This document shows positions 15,949 through 24,069 of a stretch of 24,069 nucleotides of DNA, piece by piece. The DNA lies in assembly GCA_017545095.1 (NCBI GenBank), contig JAFYCU010000053.1, forward strand, positions 1-24,069, given 5' to 3'. A model generated the notes under the pieces. The model did no database searches and was not told where the DNA came from. It saw only the letters and a program-made list of their open reading frames with translations. The DNA is from Muribaculaceae bacterium. Lineage in GTDB: Bacteria; Bacteroidota; Bacteroidia; Bacteroidales; Muribaculaceae. The translations under genes were made by a program, and so were the position numbers. Position 1 is the stretch's first letter. The number at the start of each line of letters is the position of its first letter.

Positions 15949-15960
15949 TGCATAATGCAC
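15944..15960. repeat. Short tandem word ATAATGC
   Basis: ATAATGC occurs twice with period 7, overlapping the feoAB stop region and leading into the long inverted repeat. It resembles the words at 589 and 2397. Confidence 0.35.
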
Positions 15961-16015
15961 AATTCCGCAACGCGCAGAATCATGTGAGAAATCCCTTGCG
16001 CGTTGCGGAATTGTG
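15958..16015. repeat. 19-base perfect inverted repeat between convergent feoAB and pgk
   Basis: CACAATTCCGCAACGCGCA (15958-15976) and its exact complement (15997-16015) flank a 20-base spacer. It lies between two convergent stops (15948 and 16039), so it is a natural bidirectional terminator. It has no T-tract on either side and a long loop, so it may instead be a small palindromic element used as a 3' barrier. Confidence 0.75.
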
Positions 16016-16038
16016 ATAATGCTCAATGCATTAATGTG

Positions 16039-17292
16039 TCATGCATCAACGATGGCAGCCACGCCGGGGAGCGTCTTGCCCTCGATGGCTTCGAGCATGG
16101 CACCACCGCCAGTGCTCACATAGCTCACTTGGTCGGAGAGGCCAAACTTTCCTAATGCAGCCACCGAGTCGCCACCGCCCACGAGCGAGTAGGCTCCATT
16201 CTTGGTTGCCTCGGCAACATACTTGGCAATCTCACCAGTTCCGTGCGCAAAGTTGTCGAACTCAAACACACCCACCGGACCGTTCCACAAGATGGTCTTG
16301 GACTCAAGGATGATTTTCTTCCAGTTCTTGAGCGACTCTTCGCCGGCATCCATGCCTTCCCATCCATCGGGAATGTTGAAGATGTCGACGGTTTGGCGTT
16401 CGGTGTCGTTGCTGAACTCTCGTCCAGCCACCGTTTGAACCGATAGGCTCAGGTTCACCCCTTTCTCCTTGGCAGCGACGAGCACGTTGAGAGCTTCGGG
16501 CATGAGGTCGTCTTCGTGTAGCGAATCGCCAATTTTTCCACCTTGTGCTTTGATGAAAGTAAATCCCATACCGCCGCCGATAATCAGGTTGTCGACCTTT
16601 TCAAGCAGGTTCTTGATCACGGCAAGTTTTGACGACACTTTGCTACCACCGATGATGGCGGTGAAGGGATGCTGGGCATTCTTCATCACATTGTCGATGG
16701 CTGTGACCTCCTTTTCCATGAGCATACCGAGCATCTTGTGTTCGGCGTCGAAGAAATCGGCCACGACAGCCGTAGAGGCATGACGGCGGTGAGCGGTGCC
16801 AAAGGCGTCGTTGACATACACGTCGGCATAGCTGGCCAAAGTTTTTGCAAACTCTTGCTGACGCCGCTTCATCATTTTCTTGACTTTGTCGTAAACGGGA
16901 TCGTCTTTCTCGATGTTCACGGGTTTTCCTTCCTCTTCGGGATAGAACCTGAGGTTTTCGAGCAAGAGCACCTCGCCGGGCTGTAGTGCAGCAGCACTGT
17001 CGGCAGCCTTGGCGCAATCGGGAGCGAACTTAACCGGTCGAGCCAAAGCGGCGGCCACGGCACCGGCAATCTGTCCTAACGACAGCTTGGGGTTGACTTT
17101 TCCTTTGGGCTTACCCATGTGCGACATCAAAATCAGAGAGCCGCCATCGCTCAGAATCTTTTTCAGCGTGGGAACGGCACCGCGAATGCGGGTGTCGTCG
17201 GTAATCTCGCCACGATCGTTAAGAGGCACGTTGAAATCCACACGCACCAAAGCCTTTAATCCTGCAAAATTGAAATCATTGATGTTTACCAT
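16039..17292 (-). CDS. pgk: Phosphoglycerate kinase
   Basis: Glycolytic enzyme that transfers phosphate from 1,3-bisphosphoglycerate to ADP in the cytoplasm. The 417 residues show [12 protein letters not shown] (15-26), [12 protein letters not shown] (32-43), [11 protein letters not shown] (55-65) and [15 protein letters not shown], with a charged insertion before [19 protein letters not shown]. Also present are [30 protein letters not shown] and the nucleotide-binding [13 protein letters not shown] from residue 372. The C-terminal [20 protein letters not shown] is standard. The insertion around residues 125-150 ([20 protein letters not shown]) makes it slightly longer than the E. coli enzyme. 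It has its own promoter upstream and no same-strand partner directly downstream. Confidence 0.97.
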   Translation of the reverse strand: MVNINDFNFAGLKALVRVDFNVPLNDRGEITDDTRIRGAVPTLKKILSDGGSLILMSHMGKPKGKVNPKLSLGQIAGAVAAALARPVKFAPDCAKAADSAAALQPGEVLLLENLRFYPEEEGKPVNIEKDDPVYDKVKKMMKRRQQEFAKTLASYADVYVNDAFGTAHRRHASTAVVADFFDAEHKMLGMLMEKEVTAIDNVMKNAQHPFTAIIGGSKVSSKLAVIKNLLEKVDNLIIGGGMGFTFIKAQGGKIGDSLHEDDLMPEALNVLVAAKEKGVNLSLSVQTVAGREFSNDTERQTVDIFNIPDGWEGMDAGEESLKNWKKIILESKTILWNGPVGVFEFDNFAHGTGEIAKYVAEATKNGAYSLVGGGDSVAALGKFGLSDQVSYVSTGGGAMLEAIEGKTLPGVAAIVDA

Positions 17293-17361
17293 ACTATTTA
17301 ATTAAAAATGAGTCTGCGTTAATAATCGCTCTTGATGGGGTTGTTTTAGAAATTCAAACTG

Positions 17362-17388
17362 CAAAGTTAATAACAATTTCCTAATCAA
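17362..17388 (-). promoter_or_regulatory. Promoter candidate for pgk
   Basis: On the minus strand TAACTTTG (17362-17369) matches TAnnTTTG well. The upstream box is weak: the nearest TTG (17386-17388) is only 16 bases away. The leader would be about 60 bases. Confidence 0.5.
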
Positions 17389-17400
17389 CGCGAAAGATTG

Positions 17401-18222
17401 TCATAAAATTCCATAATCAGCCAGTAGTTTTGCCATTTGCGACTGCATGTCGCAGGCTTTTTGCGCCGCTTTTTGTGCGAAGTCATCGGTCTGCGACGCA
17501 TGGATAATGCCTCGCGACGAGTTCACGATGAGCCCGCATTCGTTGTTGAGGCCGCATTGTGCAACTTCATCGAGGCTGCCGCCCTGCGCCCCCACGCCAG
17601 GCACAAGCAGGAAATGATGCGGGACCAATTCACGCACCCGTGTGAGCAAGTCAGCCTTGGTGGCTCCCACCACATACATCATTTGTTCGGAGTCAGCCCA
17701 TTGTTGCGACGTGGTGAGCACGTGTTCCCATAGCGGGATGCCGTTGGCATCGACGAGCATCTGGAAGTCGCGCGAACCTGCGTTGGATGTGAGAGCCAGC
17801 AAAATAACCCATTTGTTGGCATGGCCCAGAAAGGGCGACACGCTGTCTTCGCCCATATAGGGCGCAACAGTGATGGCATCAACACCGATGGTGTCGAACA
17901 TGCTGGAGGCATACATTCGGCTGGTGTTGCCGATGTCGCCGCGCTTGGCATCGGCGATAACCATGACATCGGGATAACGTTGGCGAATGTAGGCCACCGT
18001 CTGTTCGAAGGCCGCATATCCGCGTGCCCCTTGCACCTCGTAGAAAGCCAGATTGGGCTTGAAAGCGATGGCATAGGGTGCGGTGGCATCCACGATGGCT
18101 CGGTTGAAGGCAAGCAGGTCGCCCTGCAACGACGGCGGCATCTTTGCCGTGTCGGGGTCAAGCCCTACGCACAGAAAACTGCGTTTGCGCTTGATGTTAG
18201 CAATGAGTTCTTGTTTAGTCAT
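17401..18222 (-). CDS. pyrF: Orotidine 5'-phosphate decarboxylase (type 2)
   Basis: Last step of UMP synthesis: decarboxylates orotidine monophosphate. From the ATG at 18220-18222 it is 273 residues, the length of the type 2 subfamily. Motifs are [14 protein letters not shown] (16-29), [10 protein letters not shown], the catalytic [12 protein letters not shown] (90-101, with Lys93 between Asp91 and Asp96), [12 protein letters not shown] and [15 protein letters not shown], then [12 protein letters not shown] for phosphate binding. The frame extends upstream by 22 codons, but that portion has no family resemblance, and [17 protein letters not shown] is a normal N-terminus. It begins 79 bases after the prfA stop, with no clear promoter or terminator between, so the two are probably co-transcribed. 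Confidence 0.95.
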   Translation of the reverse strand: MTKQELIANIKRKRSFLCVGLDPDTAKMPPSLQGDLLAFNRAIVDATAPYAIAFKPNLAFYEVQGARGYAAFEQTVAYIRQRYPDVMVIADAKRGDIGNTSRMYASSMFDTIGVDAITVAPYMGEDSVSPFLGHANKWVILLALTSNAGSRDFQMLVDANGIPLWEHVLTTSQQWADSEQMMYVVGATKADLLTRVRELVPHHFLLVPGVGAQGGSLDEVAQCGLNNECGLIVNSSRGIIHASQTDDFAQKAAQKACDMQSQMAKLLADYGIL

Positions 18223-18301
18223 ATTCGTGTGGTGGGAAGTGGGTAGGTAGGCGCGGATTAGGGTTTTGCAATGCTGCTCACCTTGCATTTTGCATCTCGC
18301 A

Positions 18302-19411
18302 TCACAATTCGGCTTCTTTGAGTTTCTCAGCGTTTTCGGCCACGATGAGGTGGTCGATGCAGTCCTGAATGTCGCCGTCCATAAATGCCGCCAGGTTATA
18401 GATGGTGTATCCGATGCGGTGGTCGGTGATTCTTCCCTGCGGGAAATTGTAGGTGCGAATCTTTGCTGAGCGGTCGCCGGTGCTCACCAGCGTGCGCCGT
18501 CGGCTCGCGATGTCGTCGACATACTTCTGGTGTTCATTGTCGTAGATAAAAGTACGCAGGCGTGCCAGAGCGCGTTCCTTGTTTTTGGGCTGGTCGCGTG
18601 TCTCGGTGCACTCTATGAGGATTTCCTGCTGCTCGCCCGTGTTGGGGTTGGTCCACATGTATCGCAGTCGCACACCGCTGTTCACCTTGTTCACGTTCTG
18701 TCCGCCTGCTCCGCTGCTACGGAAAGTGTCCCACTTGATTTCACCTTCGTTGATATGTACGTCGAAGGGTTCCGCTTCAGGCAGGACGGCCACACTGGCG
18801 GCCGAAGTGTGTACACGTCCCTGCGTCTCGGTCACGGGCACTCGTTGCACACGGTGCACGCCCGACTCATACTTGAGTGTGCCATACACTCCGTCGCCAG
18901 TGATGCTGAAAATCACCTCTTTAAAACCACCTGAAGCGCCCTCGCTGCAACTCGACATTTGTACGTTCCATCCACGCGCTTCGCAGTAACGGGTGTACAT
19001 GCGTGCAAGGTCGCCTGCAAATAGAGCCGCCTCGTCGCCGCCTGTTCCGCCTCGAATCTCCAAAACGGCGTTTTTCGAGTCCTCGGGGTCTTCGGGAATG
19101 AGCAGGAGTTTGATGGCTTCCTCCAATTTGGGTATCTCAACTGAATTGGCATCAATTTCCTCGCGCGCCATCGCCCGCAGGTCTTCGTCGCTTTCGTTTT
19201 CCAGCAGCGAGCGGGCATCATTCGTGTCGGCCAATAGTTTCTTGTATTTATTTGCCGTGTGAAGCAGCGTTTCCAAATGCTTATATTCTTTGGTGAGCTT
19301 CACATAGCGTTGCTGGTCGGCAATCACAGCCGGATCGGTGATCAGCGTCCTGATTTCTTCGAACCGGGCATCCAGCCCCTCAAGCCGCTGTAATAAAGTG
19401 GTGTCAGCCAT
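18302..19411 (-). CDS. prfA: Peptide chain release factor 1
   Basis: Releases finished proteins from ribosomes at UAA and UAG codons. From the ATG at 19409-19411 it is 369 residues (family about 360). The N-terminal coiled region is followed by [22 protein letters not shown] (118-139), the stop-codon-reading PVT at 192-194 within [18 protein letters not shown], and the catalytic GGQ at 236-238 within [15 protein letters not shown] rather than SPF identifies RF1, not RF2. The frame runs 64 codons further upstream, but that part is unrelated to the family, crosses the promoter and a long hairpin, and was discarded. pyrF follows on the same strand. Confidence 0.96.
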   Translation of the reverse strand: MADTTLLQRLEGLDARFEEIRTLITDPAVIADQQRYVKLTKEYKHLETLLHTANKYKKLLADTNDARSLLENESDEDLRAMAREEIDANSVEIPKLEEAIKLLLIPEDPEDSKNAVLEIRGGTGGDEAALFAGDLARMYTRYCEARGWNVQMSSCSEGASGGFKEVIFSITGDGVYGTLKYESGVHRVQRVPVTETQGRVHTSAASVAVLPEAEPFDVHINEGEIKWDTFRSSGAGGQNVNKVNSGVRLRYMWTNPNTGEQQEILIECTETRDQPKNKERALARLRTFIYDNEHQKYVDDIASRRRTLVSTGDRSAKIRTYNFPQGRITDHRIGYTIYNLAAFMDGDIQDCIDHLIVAENAEKLKEAEL

Positions 19412-19429
19412 AATCACATAATTTTTCTG

Positions 19430-19460
19430 CAAAGGTAGTGCAAGCCGAGCGAACTGGCAA
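19430..19460 (-). promoter_or_regulatory. Bacteroidota promoter for prfA-pyrF
   Basis: On the minus strand TTG (19458-19460), 20 bases, TACCTTTG (19430-19437). The leader to the prfA ATG would be about 12 bases, which is very short and supports the 19411 start. Confidence 0.65.
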
Positions 19461-19499
19461 GAAATGTGACGCACAAAATGCGATGTGGTGTAGCATGAA

Positions 19500-19524
19500 C
19501 CTGCGGGTACGAGCCTGCGGCTCG
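19500..19524. repeat. CCTGCGG direct repeat with small hairpin
   Basis: CCTGCGG occurs at 19500-19506 and 19514-19520. The second copy lies in a CGAGCC-tgc-GGCTCG hairpin (19510-19524). It lies upstream of the prfA promoter; function unknown. Confidence 0.4.
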
Positions 19525-19549
19525 CATTACATGGACATTCTTCGGTGAG

Positions 19550-19599
19550 CAACAATGAATAGGCCGGAAAACTTTCGTTTCCCGGCCTATTCATTGTTG
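19550..19599 (-). terminator. Long hairpin downstream of the dockerin amidase gene
   Basis: Arms 19550-19572 and 19577-19599 pair at 22 of 23 positions around a 4-base loop; the core is AATAGGCCGG with CCGGCCTATT. It lies 60 bases past the stop of the leftward amidase gene and before prfA. It has no T-tract, so it may act as a 3'-end stabiliser or processing hairpin as much as a terminator. Confidence 0.65.
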
Positions 19600-19659
19600 A
19601 CATACCGCTTGATTGGTCACCGTTGCACTCTGTGGCAAACCAAGCGGGTTGGAATGTGC

Positions 19660-22200
19660 TTAGTTGTTGATCATGATGTTGATCACTGCATTGATGTCGG
19701 AGATATCGACCATGTCGGTGTTGACGATATAAGCTCTTCCGTTGTATGCTGCAGCGGTGTCGTAGCCAAGCAAGATGTTGATGAGAATGTTGATATCGGC
19801 GATATCGACCGAACCATCGCCATTCACATCACCTTTAGCATAGGTGGGGCCATCGCTGATGTCGTCGAGCGAAGCCGTCTGCTCCTCATTGTTGAAGATG
19901 ACCTTGTAGACCGGACCCAGGAAGACATCGCCCTCCCAGTAACTAGCGGGATAGTCGATGATGTCGGGATTCTCTTCGAGCAATTCGGGAATACGGCCTT
20001 TCCAGATCCAGAATGCGTCGTACTTCCACATGGCGTCGGTGATCCAAGTCTCGGTACCGCTCACAATCTCGCTCTCCTGGTTGTTCACGTCCCAGGACAC
20101 CATCTCCCAGCCGCGCACCATGGGCTGTTTGGTGTAGCGCTTCACGCTGCCCTCGTCGTTGCGCCAGCGCACACTGTGGCCCACATACTGTTCGGAGCCG
20201 TCGCCGAACACCATGGCCAGAATGACCGCGTTTTTAAGCTTGGTCTTGCTGGTCGGATAGGAAGCTCCGTCGGTGGTGCGGTTGTAGCAGCGGCCGCCCC
20301 ACCAGGGTTCGTCGCTCAGCGGGTCGTACTGGTAGTGGATTTGCATGGTCGAGGGCACGGTGTCGTTATAGACCATGTCAGTTCTCTTGGCGTAGAACTG
20401 GTTCTCGGGATCGGTGAAGCCCTTCGACGAGCCAGAGCCAGCGATGGTGGCGAACCAGTCAGAGGGATTGTATTCGCCAATCATCTGCTCGTGGTACTTC
20501 TGGGTGCGGTACTCGCTCAGGAACTTGAACGTCTTGCCTTCGGGGTTGACGTTGCCAGCCAGGTCGGCAAAACCGCCCTTGACGGTGACTTTGAAACACT
20601 TGTCGAGGGGGAGGTCCTGATTAAGGAACAGCTGGAGCACCGAGGCCTCGCGCACCACCATGTGGGTGAGATGGCCCTCGTACTTGTTACCATCGGCATC
20701 CTCGACCACGATGGCGTCGGCTGCCAGATCCTCGTTCCAGTCAAGCTCCTCGTTGTACTCGATGCGGATCACAGGACGCTGGTTGTACTGGTGCGTCTCG
20801 TTTTCGCGCGGTATGGTGCTGGTGATGTGGGGAGGCTCGACATCGGCCGGGATGGTGGTGAAGTCGAACACATAGTCGCCGCCCTCATTGCCGTCACCGT
20901 CGCCATCGAGGAACTGTCCCGTCTGGCTGTTCTTGGCCACGTCGCCCTTGATGGTGATGCGGTAAATCATGTCGTCCATCAGGTCGCTCAGCTTCACGCG
21001 CAGGGTGTAGTCGTTGTCCCACGACAGGGTCACCTGGCCGTTGTTGTTGATGCTGAAGGCCTGCTCCACGCTGGCGCGGTCCATGTTGCGTGAGAAGGTG
21101 ATTTCCATGTCGTAACGGGTGTTCACGGCATCGGGGTTGGTGACCGTGTTGCCGCTCACCACCGGAGGCATGATGCTGGTGAGCTCGATGTTGCCCCAGG
21201 TCACGTTGTCGCCTGCCAGGCCCTGCGGGTCGCTGGCCATGGTCACCGTCTGCGTGGCACTGGTGAAGCCCGGGCACGAGTAGGTGATTTCGTAGGTCTC
21301 GCCCGGAGTGAGGTCCTCAAACAGGAAGAAACCGTTGTGCACAATGTTGTTGAAGCGCACATACTGGTGGAAGGTCGACTCGAAGGTGTCGGTGATGTAG
21401 GTCTCGCCGTTCACGGTCACCGTTACGCCGTCGATGCCCTGGCCGTTCTCGCTGTTGGTCACCACACCGGCGAGCATCACCTGGTCGGGACGCTCCAGGC
21501 CGCGGTATTCCATAATCGAGCGGAAGGTGCCGAAGGCCTCCAGGTGCTTGTACTCCTCGTTAATGTTCAGGGCCTGCTGCACGGGGTGGGTGTGGAAGCC
21601 GCCCTCGCTCAGCAGCGAGGCCATGTTGGTGCGGCGGTTAACCGACAGGTAGGGGTACTGGTTCTCATGGGTATCCACATCGCCGTTGTAGTACACGCGG
21701 TCGTAGAAGTTCCCGCGCGTGCCAGTGTTGTACATCACGCTGGTGAGGTTCGGGCAAAGGATGTCGCCGTAGGCCTTACCGCCGTGGGGTGTCTTCTCGA
21801 TGTACTCACCGTTGAGCTTCCAACCACCGAACAGGAACAGCGTGGTGTTGTAGCCGCTGCCGGCATCGCTGTGGATGCTGTAGAAGAAGTCGGCACCCCA
21901 GGCGTTGGCCATGTCGGAGCGCTCGTCGAGCGTCACATAGTCCTGGTCGTCGTCACGTGTCATCTGGATGGTGGTGGTGTCGGCGGTGGTGTAACGGAAC
22001 AGGAAGTCGCGGGTGGCAAGACCCACGCGCAGCACCTTCTGCGCCTCGGTGTAGTTGTAGAGGCCCGTGTTCTCGTGTCCCGAATGTCCCGGGTCGATCC
22101 ACAGCTTGAAATCACCCCAGTCCTGCTTCACTTGTGCAGTTGCACCGATGGCCATGCATCCCAATGCCACAGCCATCATATATTTGCTAAGAGTCTTCAT
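19660..22200 (-). CDS. Large secreted N-acetylmuramoyl-L-alanine amidase (Amidase_3) with Ig-like modules and dockerin
   Basis: An 846-residue exported protein. Residues 1-22 are a signal peptide (ALGCMAIGATA). The catalytic domain (about 30-235) has the AmiC-type zinc pattern: LWIDPGHSGHENTG (His39), YTEAQKVLRV (Glu52), MTRDDDQDYVTLDERSDMAN, FFYSIHSDA (His110) and LLSEGGFHTH (Glu199), so it should cut the amide bond between muramic acid and stem peptide. Residues 240-340 look like a carboxypeptidase-regulatory/CNA-B-like beta domain. Residues 342-455 and 456-565 resemble SbsA-type Ig-like (Big_5) domains. Residues about 570-780 are an unassigned, aromatic-rich region. Residues 788-845 form a dockerin-like pair (KGDVNGDGSVDIADINILIN and VDISDINAVINIM). 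It follows the PD40 gene by 7 bases. Its base composition looks GC-richer than the CotH gene. Confidence 0.88.
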   Translation of the reverse strand: MKTLSKYMMAVALGCMAIGATAQVKQDWGDFKLWIDPGHSGHENTGLYNYTEAQKVLRVGLATRDFLFRYTTADTTTIQMTRDDDQDYVTLDERSDMANAWGADFFYSIHSDAGSGYNTTLFLFGGWKLNGEYIEKTPHGGKAYGDILCPNLTSVMYNTGTRGNFYDRVYYNGDVDTHENQYPYLSVNRRTNMASLLSEGGFHTHPVQQALNINEEYKHLEAFGTFRSIMEYRGLERPDQVMLAGVVTNSENGQGIDGVTVTVNGETYITDTFESTFHQYVRFNNIVHNGFFLFEDLTPGETYEITYSCPGFTSATQTVTMASDPQGLAGDNVTWGNIELTSIMPPVVSGNTVTNPDAVNTRYDMEITFSRNMDRASVEQAFSINNNGQVTLSWDNDYTLRVKLSDLMDDMIYRITIKGDVAKNSQTGQFLDGDGDGNEGGDYVFDFTTIPADVEPPHITSTIPRENETHQYNQRPVIRIEYNEELDWNEDLAADAIVVEDADGNKYEGHLTHMVVREASVLQLFLNQDLPLDKCFKVTVKGGFADLAGNVNPEGKTFKFLSEYRTQKYHEQMIGEYNPSDWFATIAGSGSSKGFTDPENQFYAKRTDMVYNDTVPSTMQIHYQYDPLSDEPWWGGRCYNRTTDGASYPTSKTKLKNAVILAMVFGDGSEQYVGHSVRWRNDEGSVKRYTKQPMVRGWEMVSWDVNNQESEIVSGTETWITDAMWKYDAFWIWKGRIPELLEENPDIIDYPASYWEGDVFLGPVYKVIFNNEEQTASLDDISDGPTYAKGDVNGDGSVDIADINILINILLGYDTAAAYNGRAYIVNTDMVDISDINAVINIMINN

Positions 22201-22207
22201 GATTTCA

Positions 22208-23056
22208 TCAGTAGTTTAAGTCAATAACATAGATAGCACCATCGGTGTCGTTGTCAAAGGCCACGTGGCGGCCGTCGGGCGACACGGCGAGGGTGACGGG
22301 AATGACCTCGGTGTCGGGGGTGATGTTCACCTCGGCACGCGTGTCGATGTTGATGCAGAAGATGTCGCTGTGGGTGAACTTATCACCGTTGTCCTGGATG
22401 CGTGCGGCCATCACATGGCGGCTGTCGGGCATCCATGACGGGTGCGAGCCTTTGCCCAGCGTGCGCAGGTTCGAGCCATCGGCATTGCACACCATCAGAC
22501 CCTTGCCTACGATTTGGAAAGCGATTTTCGTGCCGTCGGGCGAGAGGGTGGGGTTGAGTACCATCTTGCCATCGAATGCGTTGAGGCTGGCAATCAGTCG
22601 AGTGGCATTCATGGGGTCATCAACCATGGTTTGGAGCACATTGTTTCCACGGCGCATCACACGCGAGGGCTTGAAGTTGCGCTCGGCAGCGGCCACCTGG
22701 CTGATAGCACCAGTGGCCACGTTCACGTTCTCGACACGCGTCATGCGGCGGTTGTCGACCATGGTGTAGGGCGTGGAGGTGATTTGGTTGGCACTCGTCC
22801 AACTCATGCGATAGCCAGCGCCTGGGGCCTGCGACACCTGCTTGAGGTTGGAGCCGTCGGCATTGGCGACAAAGATGCCGGTGTAGTTGTCACCGGTCAT
22901 CGCGATCAAGGAGCCGTCGGGCGACCACACGGGGGCGAGAAGCCCCATCTGGGCCTTGGCCAGCACGCGAGGCTCGCTGAACGAGCTAGGCTGCTGAGCC
23001 AGCAGGCTCCCACCACACAGCAGCACTGAGGCTGCAAGAAGTAATCCTTTTTTCAT
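22208..23056 (-). CDS. Secreted PD40 (TolB-like) beta-propeller protein
   Basis: A 282-residue protein with a clear signal peptide (residues 1-20, KKGLLLAASVLLCGGSLLA, then QQ). The mature part carries repeated PD40/WD40-like blades: APVWSPDGSLIAMTG, GIFVANADGSNLKQVSQ, NPTLSPDGTKIAFQIV, MVCNADGSNLRTLGKGSHPSW and LAVSPDGRHVAFDND. These SPDG-K-IAF and NADGSN signatures match the TolB C-terminal propeller family, usually protein-protein interaction surfaces at the periplasm or outer membrane. It lacks the N-terminal domain of true TolB and is shorter, so it is not TolB itself. Only 7 bases separate it from the amidase gene, so the two are surely co-transcribed; a structural partnership is inferred. 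No confident promoter was found in the AT-rich upstream region. Confidence 0.85.
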   Translation of the reverse strand: MKKGLLLAASVLLCGGSLLAQQPSSFSEPRVLAKAQMGLLAPVWSPDGSLIAMTGDNYTGIFVANADGSNLKQVSQAPGAGYRMSWTSANQITSTPYTMVDNRRMTRVENVNVATGAISQVAAAERNFKPSRVMRRGNNVLQTMVDDPMNATRLIASLNAFDGKMVLNPTLSPDGTKIAFQIVGKGLMVCNADGSNLRTLGKGSHPSWMPDSRHVMAARIQDNGDKFTHSDIFCINIDTRAEVNITPDTEVIPVTLAVSPDGRHVAFDNDTDGAIYVIDLNY

Positions 23057-23341
23057 GTCGGTGTAGGAATTAAATAATTATTAATAAAACTGAATATAAT
23101 ATGCACATTAGTAAAATAAAGCGTAAAATTAGATTATTTTTTTCAAACCGACAAATTCTTCTTCGATTTTTTTCAAAATCTGCCATCATCCATGCTCTGT
23201 ACTCATGTAAATGGCCATTGTGTCAGTAGTCTGCCATTTTGGCCACAGCAATATGCTTGGCATGAATTATGCAAGATAGCGTGTGGTTTCAAAAGCCCAA
23301 CAATGTGAGTTAGAAAACAAACCAATAAATATTATTGAATC
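23057..23341. other. Divergent intergenic region between the PD40 operon and groESL
   Basis: AT-rich, no gene. A weak leftward promoter-like pair (TTTG, then TACGCTTT about 18 bases on, near 23116-23145 on the minus strand) could serve the PD40 operon. No CIRCE-type heat-shock inverted repeat was seen before groES, and no clean TAnnTTTG box. Confidence 0.35.
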
Positions 23342-23614
23342 ATGACAATCAAACCATTAAGTGACCGTGTTCTCATCGAACCGGCAAAAGCTGAGGAAGT
23401 GGTCGGCGGCATCATCATCCCCGACAGTGCAAAAGAGAAACCCCTCAAGGGCATCGTGCGAGCCGCAGGTGGTGGCACCAAAGACGAGGAGATGGTCGTC
23501 AAGGCAGGCGACACCGTGTTGTATGGCAAGTATGCCGGCACCGAGATTGAAGTGGACGGCGAGAAACTGCTGATGATGCGTCAGAGCGACATTCTTGCGA
23601 TTGTTGAAGAGTGA
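23342..23614 (+). CDS. groES: Co-chaperonin GroES
   Basis: Lid of the GroEL folding chamber in the cytoplasm. The 90-residue protein has the standard N-terminus [19 protein letters not shown], the mobile loop with [13 protein letters not shown] (22-34) that contacts GroEL, the [14 protein letters not shown] turn, [21 protein letters not shown], and the C-terminal [13 protein letters not shown]. The Bacteroidota GroES is slightly shorter than the E. coli one (97). groEL follows after 46 bases in the same direction. The start is the only suitable ATG. Confidence 0.97.
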   Translation: MTIKPLSDRVLIEPAKAEEVVGGIIIPDSAKEKPLKGIVRAAGGGTKDEEMVVKAGDTVLYGKYAGTEIEVDGEKLLMMRQSDILAIVEE

Positions 23615-23639
23615 AAACACAACTTAAAGTAAGACTTAA

Positions 23640-24069
<430 letters not shown>

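Noticed and set aside
18223..18288. 22-codon N-terminal extension of pyrF
   Set aside because: No family resemblance; the [16 protein letters not shown] start is typical.
19412..19603. 64-codon N-terminal extension of prfA
   Set aside because: Unrelated to release factors and includes the promoter and a long hairpin; the ATG at 19411 gives a normal RF1.
19555..21093. 512-codon frame on the plus strand across the dockerin amidase gene
   Set aside because: Antisense to a protein with clear signal, zinc and dockerin motifs; the product is a Val/His/Gly-rich mirror with no recognisable family.
21337..22227. 296-codon plus-strand frame inside the amidase gene
   Set aside because: Shadow of the catalytic-domain region; Val/Gly/His-rich without domain features.
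23230..23341. CIRCE or similar heat-shock operator before groES
   Set aside because: No 9-base inverted repeat with the CIRCE core was found; the region gives only AT-rich sequence.

Overview
The window looks like chromosomal DNA of a Bacteroidota bacterium, order Bacteroidales, probably a Prevotella-like or related gut or oral lineage. The lineage is inferred from four things. (1) Several genes have the Bacteroidota housekeeping promoter, a TTG/TTTG box about 19-22 bases before TAnnTTTG. (2) Iron uptake is a FeoA-FeoB fusion. (3) Dihydroorotate oxidation uses the PyrK/PyrD type 1B pair. (4) Large secreted proteins carry dockerin-like, CotH and Ig-like modules. Most of the window is housekeeping. 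I see no tRNA, rRNA, insertion sequence, CRISPR array or recombinase gene.

Region 1 (1-3751) is the accessory-looking part. Two divergent groups encode small proteins, most starting with a membrane or signal segment. Leftward are a PGRP/AmpD-type amidase and a YiiX-like permuted papain-fold enzyme cut by the window edge. Rightward are a CHAP-like thiol amidase, a tiny HExxH protein, a possible 25-residue basic peptide and a transglutaminase-like protein. A roughly 360-base gene-poor stretch with frame remnants follows, then a small membrane protein.

Region 2 (3766-7538, all leftward) holds a DUF486/DMT membrane protein and ligA (NAD-dependent DNA ligase) in one unit, a hairpin terminator, then lysA (diaminopimelate decarboxylase) on its own promoter. 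Region 3 (7957-10833) is one 958-residue secreted mosaic: CotH kinase-like domain, dockerin, beta-sandwich, second dockerin, and a C-terminal formylglycine-generating-enzyme/sulfatase-modifying (SUMF1-like) domain.

Region 4 (10922-15948, rightward) has pyrK and pyrD overlapping by 10 bases, an apparently exported nitroreductase, a clear terminator, then feoAB on its own promoter. Region 5 (16039-19411, leftward) has pgk on its own promoter, and prfA followed by pyrF.

Region 6 (19660-23056, leftward) is a tight two-gene unit: a secreted PD40 beta-propeller protein, then a large secreted N-acetylmuramoyl-L-alanine amidase with Ig-like modules and a C-terminal dockerin. The window ends with groES and the start of groEL (rightward).

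The recurring theme outside housekeeping is the cell envelope: at least four predicted peptidoglycan-active or papain-fold enzymes, two dockerin-bearing secreted proteins, and diaminopimelate/lysine metabolism. The most unusual items are the cluster of small exported hydrolase-like proteins and the CotH-dockerin-FGE mosaic. All functions are read from sequence motifs; no database search was possible.
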